A stretch of 64,000 nucleotides of DNA from Methylobacterium mesophilicum SR1.6/6 (lineage in GTDB: Bacteria; Pseudomonadota; Alphaproteobacteria; Rhizobiales; Beijerinckiaceae), in assembly GCF_000364445.2 (NCBI RefSeq), contig NZ_CP043538.1:2239612-2303611 (forward strand), read 5' to 3'. Each line of letters opens with the position of its first letter. Position 1 is the stretch's first letter. A program made the translations under genes and the position numbers. Under the pieces are notes generated by a model. The model was given only the letters and a program-made list of their open reading frames with translations, had not been told where the DNA came from and searched no databases. Below, one piece after another: positions 1 through 7,168 of this stretch.

Positions 1-583
1 TGAACAGCCGCTAGATCCGCCGGCCGGCCTGTCGGCGGACAGTGGACGCGCGAAGCAGATAGTTCCTTATTAGGTCGAACTATCCGCAAATGACCGAAAC
101 ATGCCAAGCATATTTTCAAGCTCATTGCGACGGGAGTATCTACCGAGAATTTCCTAATCAATTTTTGAACATGGATATCTAGACCTGAAGGCCGTCGCCA
201 AAGCTAATGATCTTGGCGCGAAAAAGGCGCGCAAGCTTTTATTCGACCTTCGCTTCAAAAATAGGAGACGTAACAATGGAAACCGCAGCGGTCTACATGG
301 TCATGCAAATTTTAAAAAAGAGAGATTAAAATTTCGCCTTGTCAGCGATCGACTCGACACAATCAGGATCGATGCCACACTTTATGGATTGCGGCTCGAG
401 AATAGAGTGTTTCGATGACAATCATGTCGAAATATCGAAATTCAGATAAGCCGAAAATATTGATAAATATTGTGTTTATTTGCTAAAGGTGCTGGCTGGG
501 CATCCTATGGATTTGCTTTTGACAGGGCGAGGCGAAGATAGTTTTTCTTACAACAATGGCAAAGAACGTTCGGCGGTCGAGTC
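1..583. other. AT-rich left-edge region without a supported gene
   Basis: This stretch is clearly poorer in GC than the rest of the window. One frame is open from about 158 to a TGA at 416-418 and reads as a basic peptide rich in Lys and Arg, but it has no ATG, GTG or TTG near its beginning. A 17-codon ORF at 276-329 has an AGGAG upstream but is too short to trust. The region could be a decayed gene or a regulatory stretch of acquired DNA. I call no gene here. Confidence 0.5.
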
Positions 584-1252
584 TTACTCCGGCCACCGCA
601 AAGCCGCCGCCGCCGCCAGCGTTCCGACTACGGCGGCGATCAACGTTAGCGCGGCGAGCACAGCCAGCGGCACGAGGAACGGCACGGTTCCGCCGCTCGC
701 CGCCTGAGCGGCCGAGACGCCGAAGATCAACGTGGGGATCATCAGCGGCAGCACCAGCACCGCCAGGATCAGCCCGCCCCGGCGGATCGAGGCTGTCAGC
801 GCCGCGCCCACCGCGCCAATAAAGCTGAGCGCCGGCGTGCCGGCGAGCAGCGTCAGGGACGTGGCTCCCATGGCGGTGCCGTCGAGGGCGACGAGGAGGC
901 CGAAGAGGGGTGCGGCGAGCGCCAGCGGCAGCCCCGTGGTCAGCCAGTGCGCCGCGACCTTGCCGATCACCACGAGTTCGAGGGGTACCGGCGCGGCGGT
1001 CATCAGCTCGAGGGAACCGTCCTCCTCGTCGGCCTGGAACAGTCGGTCGAGGCCGATCAGCGTCGCCAGCACGGCGGCGAGCCACAGGATCGCCGGGCCG
1101 ATCCGCGAGAGCAGGTTGAGGTCGGGCCCGAGCGCGAACGGCACAAGGGCGACGATCATCAGAAAGAAGACCAGCGACAGCGCGCCGGAGCCGCCGACCC
1201 GGCCGGCGAGACGCAGGTCGCGGGCGACGAGGGCGAGCACCGCGCGGATCAC
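584..1252 (-). CDS. ccmB: Haem exporter protein CcmB
   Basis: This is the integral membrane subunit of the CcmAB(C) transporter of system I cytochrome c maturation, which works with CcmA to release haem-loaded CcmE in the inner membrane. The 222-residue product is the usual family length and is almost entirely hydrophobic, with about six membrane segments (for example residues 21-46, 50-66 and 195-217). The GTG start at 1252 overlaps the stop of ccmA by four bases (GTGA), so the two genes are translationally coupled. No ccmC or ccmD follows to the left in this window; the AT-rich edge begins instead. Confidence 0.93.
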   Translation of the reverse strand: MIRAVLALVARDLRLAGRVGGSGALSLVFFLMIVALVPFALGPDLNLLSRIGPAILWLAAVLATLIGLDRLFQADEEDGSLELMTAAPVPLELVVIGKVAAHWLTTGLPLALAAPLFGLLVALDGTAMGATSLTLLAGTPALSFIGAVGAALTASIRRGGLILAVLVLPLMIPTLIFGVSAAQAASGGTVPFLVPLAVLAALTLIAAVVGTLAAAAALRWPE

Positions 1253-1887
1253 GCCCAGTCCTCCGAAACGTCCGCCAAAGGCGCCGCAGCGGCGGCCTCG
1301 ATGCGCAGTTCGGCCGCGCCCGCGAGCCCGAGGGTTTGGTGGGTCGCGGCGATCACGAGGCCGCCATCGGCCCGGTGCCCCGCCATCAGCTCCGCCAGGA
1401 GTGCCTGTGAGGCCGTGTCGAGGGCAGCAGTCGGCTCGTCCAGGAGCCAGAGCGGCCGTGCGCAGACGAGGAGCCGCGCCAGGGCGACGCGCCGCCGCTG
1501 CCCGGCCGAGAGATAGGCGACCGGCAGGTCGTGCGCGTGGCCGAGGCCGAGCCGTTCCAGGGCCTCGCGGGGCGTCAGGCGCGGTGCGCCGAGAAGGCGT
1601 TGGGCAAACAGCAGGTTTTCTCCCGCACTCATGGTACTCTTCAGCCCGTCACGGTGGCCGACCGCGTGCAGGCTTTCGGGAAGGCTCGCCTCGCCGACAT
1701 CGCCGGCGACTATGCGCCCGGCATCCGGCCGCAGCCGGCCCGACAGGATGGCGAGGAGGCTGGATTTGCCGGCACCGTTCCGGCCGGTCACCGCCAGGGC
1801 GTCGCCGGGTCCGAGGGTGAAGGACAGGTTGGAGAAGATGCGGCGGCCGGAGCGGCGGCAAGCCAGATTGTCCACGCTGAGCCGCAC
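1249..1887 (-). CDS. ccmA: Haem exporter ATP-binding protein CcmA
   Basis: This is the ATPase subunit of the CcmAB cytochrome c maturation ABC transporter, acting at the cytoplasmic face of the inner membrane. The 212-residue protein is a single nucleotide-binding domain. It has Walker A GRNGAGKSS near residue 35, an ABC signature LSAGQRRR near 125 and Walker B LWLLDEPTAAL near 145. The start is GTG at 1887. It is the first gene of the ccmAB pair and overlaps ccmB by four bases. Confidence 0.95.
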   Translation of the reverse strand: MRLSVDNLACRRSGRRIFSNLSFTLGPGDALAVTGRNGAGKSSLLAILSGRLRPDAGRIVAGDVGEASLPESLHAVGHRDGLKSTMSAGENLLFAQRLLGAPRLTPREALERLGLGHAHDLPVAYLSAGQRRRVALARLLVCARPLWLLDEPTAALDTASQALLAELMAGHRADGGLVIAATHQTLGLAGAAELRIEAAAAAPLADVSEDWA

Positions 1888-2013
1888 CCGATCCTCCGCC
1901 CTCTTCTCCGCCGGCGGGCGGCAGGATCAATCTTCGCCGCTTCCATGCCCGAATGCGGCGGATAACGGAACCACAGTCTAGCTCAGCCTTTGTTCTGCGA
2001 CGGAGGATTGCCC

Positions 2014-2199
2014 ATGGCTGAGGCGAGAAACCCGAGCGAGGCGGACGTTGCCGCGACACCCGACGCGTTGGCCGGTCGGGCCAAAGTCGAGGCGCGGATG
2101 GCACAGTGCACCCAGGAGGAGCAGGCGGCGTTCTGGGAGGCGGTCGGGCGCTGCTTCGGCGGCGGCAAGCCGCCGGAGATGAAGCCCGCCTCCGGCTGA
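2014..2199 (+). CDS. Small hypothetical protein (61 aa)
   Basis: The short hydrophilic protein is rich in Ala and Glu, with one central Cys and one Cys in GRCFGGG near the end. ATG 2014 is chosen because GGAGG lies seven bases upstream (2002-2006). It lies between divergent ccmA and the convergent RNA methyltransferase, whose stop abuts its own. I do not recognise the family. Codon use matches the chromosome, so it is probably a real lineage-specific gene. Confidence 0.6.
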   Translation: MAEARNPSEADVAATPDALAGRAKVEARMAQCTQEEQAAFWEAVGRCFGGGKPPEMKPASG

Positions 2200-2973
2200 T
2201 CACGCGCCCTTCCGCGTCAAGGCTCGCAGCGCGCCGCGAAAGGTCCGCACGTCCTGCTCGGTCAGGCTCATGCGGTGGAGCATGTCGCGCATGTTGCGGG
2301 CGATGATCTCCTTCTTCTCGGGCGGGTAAAAGCCGGCTGCGTCCAGGGCAGTTTCCAGGCTTCCGAACAGCGCGACCAGCGCGTCGCGGGTAGCGGGCGG
2401 CGACAGCATTTCGCCCGAGAAGGGCAGCCGCGCCCGGCCGCTCGCCTGCCGCCAGGCGTAGCCGACGAGCAGCACCGCCTGCGCGAGGTTGAGGGAAGGG
2501 AAATCCGGCGATACCGGGAAGGTCACAATAGCGTCCGCGAGCGACACCTCGTCGTTGGTGAGCCCGACCCGTTCGCGGCCGAACATCACCGCGGTGCGCT
2601 GGCCCTCGCGGGCAACGAGTTCGGCCATGCCATCCTCGGGAGCAAAGACCCGCTTCATCTGCCCGCGCTCCCGCGCCGTGGTGGCGAGCACGTAGTGGCA
2701 ATCGGCGATGGCCTCGGCGACGGTGCCGAAGATCGTCGCCCGGTCGAGGACGTGGGTGGCGCCGGAGGCTGCCTCCCGCACGCCCTTCTTGGGCCAGCCG
2801 TTCTTCGGGTTGACGAGGCGCAGCTCCGAGAGACCGAAATTCGCCATGGCCCGGGCCGCCATGCCGATATTCTCGGCGAGTTGCGGCTCCACCAAAATCA
2901 CCGCCGGGGCGATTCCGGGCGGCAGCTCGGTGACCTTCCTCGGGGCGTCGCCCGGTGCATCTCGGCTCGTCAT
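2200..2973 (-). CDS. TrmJ-type SPOUT RNA 2'-O-methyltransferase
   Basis: This is a predicted SAM-dependent 2'-O-ribose methyltransferase of the TrmH/TrmJ (SpoU) superfamily, acting on tRNA or rRNA. It begins with the family block PAVILVEPQLAENIGMAARA and has VMFGRERVGLTNDEVSLAD in the middle. The knot motif FPSLNLAQAVLLVGY follows, the sequence typical of TrmJ-like members. ATG 2973 is preferred over upstream in-frame starts because homology begins just after it, giving 257 residues. A TrmJ role (position 32 of tRNA) is the closest match, but the exact substrate is inferred. Confidence 0.88.
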   Translation of the reverse strand: MTSRDAPGDAPRKVTELPPGIAPAVILVEPQLAENIGMAARAMANFGLSELRLVNPKNGWPKKGVREAASGATHVLDRATIFGTVAEAIADCHYVLATTARERGQMKRVFAPEDGMAELVAREGQRTAVMFGRERVGLTNDEVSLADAIVTFPVSPDFPSLNLAQAVLLVGYAWRQASGRARLPFSGEMLSPPATRDALVALFGSLETALDAAGFYPPEKKEIIARNMRDMLHRMSLTEQDVRTFRGALRALTRKGA

Positions 2974-3179
2974 GCGCGCCGTCTGGCATGGTCGCCCCTC
3001 GCCCGTCGAGGGCCGGGTGACGAAGCCGCCCGGATGACAGTCCGCGCCTTCCGTCGCTGGAAGGGCCGCGCTATGTCGCGGGGCGATTCCGGCCCGAGCC
3101 GCCCGACAGGGCCCTTGGGACGACGACCGCACGGCCCTTGCATGCCGTGCGCGGGGACAACGCGGGAAGGCATCGGTCC

Positions 3180-4394
3180 ATGGCGAAGATCAAGGTAGCG
3201 AACCCCGTCGTCGAGCTCGACGGCGACGAGATGACCCGGATCATCTGGGCCGAGATCAAGAACAAGCTCATTCATCCCTATCTCGACGTCGACCTCGAAT
3301 ACTACGACCTCGGCGTCGAGCATCGCGATGCCACCAACGACAAGGTGACGGTCGACGCCGCCGAGGCGATCAAGCGCCACGGCGTCGGCGTGAAGTGCGC
3401 CACGATCACCCCGGACGAGCAGCGGGTGCAGGAATTCGGGCTCAAGGAGATGTGGCGCTCGCCCAACGGCACGATCCGGAACATCCTGGGCGGCGTGATC
3501 TTCCGCGAGCCGATCATCTGCAAGAACGTGCCGCGCCTCGTACCCGGCTGGACCCAGCCCTTCGTGATCGGCCGCCACGCCTATGGCGACCAGTACCGCG
3601 CCACCGACTTCAAGGTGCCCGGAAAGGGCCGCCTGACTATCAAGTTCGAGGGCGATGACGGCACCGTCATCGAGAAGGAGGTGTTCAAGTTCCCCGAGGC
3701 CGGCGTCGCCATGTCGATGTACAACCTCGACCAGTCGATCATCGACTTCGCCCGCGCCTCGATGAACTACGGCTTGGCACGCAAGTACCCGGTCTATCTT
3801 TCGACGAAGAACACCATTCTCAAAGCCTATGACGGCCGGTTCAAGGACCTGTTCCAGAAGGTCTACGAGGAGGAGTTCGAGGCCAAGTTCAAGCCGCTCG
3901 GCATCACCTACGAGCACCGCTTGATCGACGACATGGTGGCCTCCTGCCTCAAGTGGTCGGGCGGCTACGTCTGGGCCTGCAAGAACTACGACGGCGACGT
4001 CCAGTCGGACACGGCTGCCCAAGGCTTCGGCTCGCTCGGCCTGATGACCTCCGTGCTGATGACGCCGGACGGCCAGACCGTGGAGGCCGAGGCCGCCCAC
4101 GGCACCGTCACTCGCCACTTCCGCGAGCACCAGAAGGGGCGCGAGACCTCGACCAACTCGATCGCGTCGATCTTCGCCTGGACCCGGGGCCTGTCACACC
4201 GCGCCAAGCTCGACGGCAACGACGACCTGGCGAAGTTCTCCGCCACCTTGGAGAAAGTCTGCGTCGACACGGTCGAGTCGGGCTTCATGACCAAGGACCT
4301 CGCGCTCCTCGTCGGGCCGGAGCAGAAGTGGCTGTCCACCACGGGCTTCCTCGACAAGGTCGACCAGAACCTCAAGACCGCCATGGGCGCCTGA
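3180..4394 (+). CDS. icd: NADP-dependent isocitrate dehydrogenase
   Basis: This TCA-cycle enzyme oxidatively decarboxylates isocitrate to 2-oxoglutarate with NADP. The 404-residue protein starts [20 protein letters not shown] and has the substrate-binding block [17 protein letters not shown]. The IDDMVA and YDGDVQSD metal-site segments and the coenzyme-loop stretch [14 protein letters not shown] are all present. It belongs to the homodimeric, eukaryote-like IDH subfamily common in alphaproteobacteria. ATG 3180 fits the family N-terminus. It is monocistronic: a strong terminator follows at 4416-4445. Confidence 0.97.
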   Translation: MAKIKVANPVVELDGDEMTRIIWAEIKNKLIHPYLDVDLEYYDLGVEHRDATNDKVTVDAAEAIKRHGVGVKCATITPDEQRVQEFGLKEMWRSPNGTIRNILGGVIFREPIICKNVPRLVPGWTQPFVIGRHAYGDQYRATDFKVPGKGRLTIKFEGDDGTVIEKEVFKFPEAGVAMSMYNLDQSIIDFARASMNYGLARKYPVYLSTKNTILKAYDGRFKDLFQKVYEEEFEAKFKPLGITYEHRLIDDMVASCLKWSGGYVWACKNYDGDVQSDTAAQGFGSLGLMTSVLMTPDGQTVEAEAAHGTVTRHFREHQKGRETSTNSIASIFAWTRGLSHRAKLDGNDDLAKFSATLEKVCVDTVESGFMTKDLALLVGPEQKWLSTTGFLDKVDQNLKTAMGA

Positions 4395-4415
4395 TCCCAT
4401 CACCCGGTGTCGAAG

Positions 4416-4445
4416 CGGCGAGTGCCTCCGGGCACCCGCCGTTTT
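4416..4445 (+). terminator. Rho-independent terminator after icd
   Basis: CGGCG-A-GTGCC pairs with GGCAC-C-CGCCG around a four-base loop, giving ten base pairs with one internal mismatch, followed directly by TTTT at 4442-4445. It lies 22 bp after the icd stop, before the oppositely oriented quorum-sensing operon. Confidence 0.85.
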
Positions 4446-4471
4446 CATGACGGCTCCGAGGGCCCGCGGCG

Positions 4472-4651
4472 TCAGCCTTTGCCGCCGAGTTCGGGCGGGC
4501 AGGTCTCGGCGAGCTTCCGGGCGACCTCGATGAGCAGGAGGTCGATGGCGGCGCGCATCAGCGGATCGCCGACCGTGTCGATGAGATCGCGCACCTGCAG
4601 GCACTGCGCGGCGAGCGCGTCGAGGGCAGTATCCTTGCTGTCGAAGATCAT
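4472..4651 (-). CDS. Small helical protein encoded directly after luxI
   Basis: This 59-residue protein starts two bases after the luxI stop on the same strand, so it is almost certainly co-transcribed with it. It is predicted to be mostly helical and has no signal peptide. Residues 28-51 (DP...IDLLLIEVARKLAE) resemble the C-terminal tail of the PAS protein at 30083 (SDP...ADALLIALGRKLAQ), with about 10 identities in 24 by eye, and less closely that of the PAS protein at 35043. The arrangement recalls Rhizobium cinI-cinS, where a tiny co-transcribed protein works in the quorum circuit. Homology to CinS is not claimed. Function is unknown; a modulator of quorum signalling is an inference. Confidence 0.75.
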   Translation of the reverse strand: MIFDSKDTALDALAAQCLQVRDLIDTVGDPLMRAAIDLLLIEVARKLAETCPPELGGKG

Positions 4652-4653
4652 CG

Positions 4654-5277
4654 TTACGCCACCAGATAAGCGGGCTCGGAGACGACGACCGAGCGGTCGT
4701 CGCCACGGACGGCGCGAAGCTTGGCCAGGGTCCGGGCGTCGAACCGGGCGGAGGCCGCCATGATCTCCTCGCCGGCGATCTGAACCGGCAGGCCCAGGGG
4801 CTGCGCCCGGAAATGCAGCTGGATGACATGGATCATGTACAGCGTCGGCATCTGCAGGAGCAGACTGCCGACACCGTGCGCGAGCCCCCACTCAACAATG
4901 CCGGTGAGGAGCGCGATCGAGACCGGGTTGACGACGCGACCCCGGGTTCGATGCGAGCGCGCCACCCCCTGGCGGGTCCATTCCCAGATATGTGGGCCGG
5001 AGGGCCGTTCGCCCTCGCAGAGTTCCGGCAGGACGTCGGACAGGAGGTGCGGGCGCGTCGTCGGCAGCAGCCGGCTGTATCCGATGACTGTGTCCTCCTC
5101 CATGGCGAGGAAATGGATCGCGTGCGGCGTGTCGAACTGATCGATCTCCCGACCATCCTGGCGGGCGAGCGCGGTCCAGCCCTTCTCCTCGACGAAAATC
5201 TGGTGGCGCAGGCGCCAAGCCTGTTCCATGGCGTCGGCGTAGCGATGCGCGTTGGCTGGCGTGACAATGTGGATCAC
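4654..5277 (-). CDS. LuxI-family acyl-homoserine-lactone synthase
   Basis: This enzyme makes an N-acyl-homoserine lactone from S-adenosylmethionine and an acyl-ACP. The 207-residue protein has the conserved residues of the family: RHQIFVEEKGW near residues 24-34, the EIDQFD acidic pair near 45-48, SRLLPT near 69 and WEWTR near 98. The start is GTG at 5277 with GAGG eight bases upstream. That Shine-Dalgarno lies in the downstream arm of a leader hairpin (5286-5306), and a candidate lux box lies at 5335-5350. Methylobacterium LuxI enzymes are known to make both short-chain and unsaturated C14 signals; the chain length here cannot be read from sequence. Confidence 0.95.
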   Translation of the reverse strand: MIHIVTPANAHRYADAMEQAWRLRHQIFVEEKGWTALARQDGREIDQFDTPHAIHFLAMEEDTVIGYSRLLPTTRPHLLSDVLPELCEGERPSGPHIWEWTRQGVARSHRTRGRVVNPVSIALLTGIVEWGLAHGVGSLLLQMPTLYMIHVIQLHFRAQPLGLPVQIAGEEIMAASARFDARTLAKLRAVRGDDRSVVVSEPAYLVA

Positions 5278-5285
5278 GAGAAAAC

Positions 5286-5306
5286 CTCACGTTGGTCTGA
5301 CGTGAG
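5286..5306 (-). promoter_or_regulatory. Leader hairpin overlapping the luxI ribosome-binding site
   Basis: CTCACGT at 5286-5292 and ACGTGAG at 5300-5306 form a perfect seven-base stem with a seven-base loop. On the luxI mRNA the second arm, ACGTGAG followed by G, contains the Shine-Dalgarno of the GTG start at 5277. Folding would mask the site. This suggests translational damping of luxI, which is inference. Confidence 0.5.
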
Positions 5307-5334
5307 TTGTCCCCGTTCGGACCGGATCCGGGTA

Positions 5335-5350
5335 CTACGAGAAATCGTAG
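5335..5350. promoter_or_regulatory. Candidate lux box
   Basis: The perfect inverted repeat CTACGA-gaaa-TCGTAG lies 58 bp upstream of the luxI start and between luxR and luxI. Its size and dyad symmetry fit a LuxR-type operator. The half-site resembles but does not equal the classical lux box. Binding by the adjacent LuxR is inferred. Confidence 0.6.
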
Positions 5351-5452
5351 GGTCCGCGCCGCCGACCACCGATCGGGTCAGAAGCTTGCCGCAGAGCCAT
5401 TTCAATCTGCCGGCGCGGCGGCCGGCCTCCGCCGCCACGGGACAGGCCGCCT

Positions 5453-6181
5453 CTAGGTTATCAAGCCGGCGCGGAGCGCCTGCGCCACCGTATGGGCCCG
5501 GTTGACGGTGTCGAGCTTCGTCCGGGCCGAGCGCAGATGGTAGTCGACGCCCGCGGCCGTGATGCCCATGACCACGCCGATCTCGCTGTCGGTCTTGCCC
5601 TCGGCGGCCCATTGCAGGGCCTCGCGCTCGCGCGGCGCCAAGCGCACCGGCTCGCTGGCAGTCGGGCGCGTGTTCATGAGAAGCAGCTGGCCGACCGCGT
5701 AGGTCGCCACGAGGTTCACGGCGATCCGCTCCGCCGGATCGATATCGATCCGCTCCCCGGACACGCTGATGCCGCCAGGCTCCCCGTCGAGGGTCACGAA
5801 CGGCACGGTGATGCCGGCGCGGATCCCGAACTCGCCGGCCTCCTGCATTACCCGGCCTGCGATCGGCGTATCGGGCTGCATGGCACTCCAATCGAAAGGC
5901 ACCGCGCTGGTGCACAGGCGGCGGACCGTGGGGTCGTGGAGGGCGTAGCGTTGCGCGACGTACCGGCGTGTCCAGCCCTCCGGCATCGTGCTCGCTAGGA
6001 CGAAGCCGGCATGCCGCCGAGCCGGCAGGCCAGGATCGGGAACGATTCCCGCCATCATGTAGGAGATGCCGTAGCGGGCGAAGGCATCGACCAGCAGCCG
6101 TGCAATCTCGTCCGGCGTCGCCGCCCGGTCGAGGTCACGCAGAACGTTGAAGGTCCTGTCCAGATGCTTCGAGTGCGGCAT
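5453..6181 (-). CDS. LuxR-family autoinducer-binding transcriptional regulator
   Basis: This is the receptor and regulator partner of the adjacent luxI. The N-terminal autoinducer-binding domain (about 1-165) has the ligand-pocket pattern WTRRYVAQRYALHDP, then PFDW and GIRAGITVPF. These correspond to the conserved Trp, Tyr, Asp, Trp and Gly of LuxR proteins. The C-terminal GerE-type HTH (about 175-242) reads LAPREREALQWAAEGKTDSE. At 242 residues it is full length. It is transcribed in the same direction as luxI with 175 bp between them, which contain the candidate lux box. Confidence 0.95.
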   Translation of the reverse strand: MPHSKHLDRTFNVLRDLDRAATPDEIARLLVDAFARYGISYMMAGIVPDPGLPARRHAGFVLASTMPEGWTRRYVAQRYALHDPTVRRLCTSAVPFDWSAMQPDTPIAGRVMQEAGEFGIRAGITVPFVTLDGEPGGISVSGERIDIDPAERIAVNLVATYAVGQLLLMNTRPTASEPVRLAPREREALQWAAEGKTDSEIGVVMGITAAGVDYHLRSARTKLDTVNRAHTVAQALRAGLIT

Positions 6182-6331
6182 GCCCCATCCCGGCGTTGAT
6201 GCACGCTCTGCGTCAAATTGCAGATCGAACGCAACCTGAGGATGGCATCGTCAGCGCGAAAGGACTAGGCTGAGCCGCAAGAGTTCTGCCGTCCCGATCG
6301 GTGCGGCGGGTGGAGTGCGAGTTTCAGGGGC

Positions 6332-6562
6332 ATGACGGACGACTGGACACCACCGCTGACGCGCCGCCTGCTGGAGCGCATCGCGGCCACGCTGGACGTC
6401 AGCCCGACCTACTTCCTGCAGGCCGACCAGCCATCGGACGCGGCGGAGACGCCGCTTGTCCGGCAGTGCGAGGAGGTATCTGCGTTGTTCCGGGCCATCC
6501 AGTCGCCGGCCCGGCGCGACGCGGTGTTGAAGCTGCTGCGCGAGATGGCGCGCGAGGGCTGA
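6332..6562 (+). CDS. Truncated XRE-like protein (76 aa)
   Basis: The protein contains only the distal part of an XRE/Cro-type fold: LLERIAATLDVSPTYFL corresponds to the last HTH helices, followed by a C-terminal helix LFRAIQSPARRDAVLKLL. The recognition helix region is missing. Similar half-HTH proteins occur at 34660 and 35788. ATG 6332 has AGGGG just upstream. It lies divergent from luxR, with about 150 bp between the genes. Function is unknown; it could be a dimerisation partner of a full-length XRE protein, but that is inference. Confidence 0.7.
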   Translation: MTDDWTPPLTRRLLERIAATLDVSPTYFLQADQPSDAAETPLVRQCEEVSALFRAIQSPARRDAVLKLLREMAREG

Positions 6563-6582
6563 CGGGTCGGCGGCGCCCGGTC

Positions 6583-7068
6583 TCAGGCCGCTACCAGCAG
6601 CGCGGCCCCGGCGACGCCGGACAGGACGAGCCGCAGACGCCCGAGCCAGAGCGGCGCGAGGCCGCGGCGGTGCAGATCCTGGTCGATGAGGCCCCAGGCC
6701 AGCACGAGGCCGCCGAGGATCCTCAGATCCCAAGGAGCGGGCGCTGCCATGGCGGCCCAGGCTACGAGCGACGGAACAATTGCCACGAGGTAATCTGCGC
6801 TGCCGGCATTGCGCGCCGCGGCGGCCCCCCATCGGATGCCCCCGAGGAACGAGGCGATCACCGCGCCGTAGGCGGAGAGAATCGTGCGCGGCGACAGCCC
6901 GATGCTGCTGAGCCCGCCGTCCGACCCGGAGACCGCGAGCGCGGCAAATCCCAGGAAGGGGATCAGGCCGGCCACACCGAGCACGAGGGCGCCGATCGGC
7001 ACTTGATTCCGGCGCGCCATCCATCCTCCGATCAGCGGCAACGGCTGGCGATCCGCGTGATCCGTCAT
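6583..7068 (-). CDS. DUF3429 family membrane protein
   Basis: This 161-residue inner-membrane protein has about five hydrophobic segments. The motif YGAVIASFLGGIRWG in the middle is the signature of DUF3429. The family has no established biochemical function. ATG 7068 gives a short cytoplasmic N-terminus before the first membrane segment. It converges with the small gene at 6332 and stands alone. Confidence 0.85.
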   Translation of the reverse strand: MTDHADRQPLPLIGGWMARRNQVPIGALVLGVAGLIPFLGFAALAVSGSDGGLSSIGLSPRTILSAYGAVIASFLGGIRWGAAAARNAGSADYLVAIVPSLVAWAAMAAPAPWDLRILGGLVLAWGLIDQDLHRRGLAPLWLGRLRLVLSGVAGAALLVAA

Positions 7069-7168
7069 CGGCCCGACGCCGCCCGCGCGGAGCGTTCCCG
7101 CATCGCGGCACGGTGGTCAAGCTGGGCGCGGCGTCCGCCCTCGAAGTCCGTCCTCGGGTGAGCGACGC

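Noticed and set aside
480..707. A 75-codon frame at the left edge
   Set aside because: It overlaps the end of ccmB antisense, turns Ala/Thr/Ser-rich there and has no ribosome-binding site.
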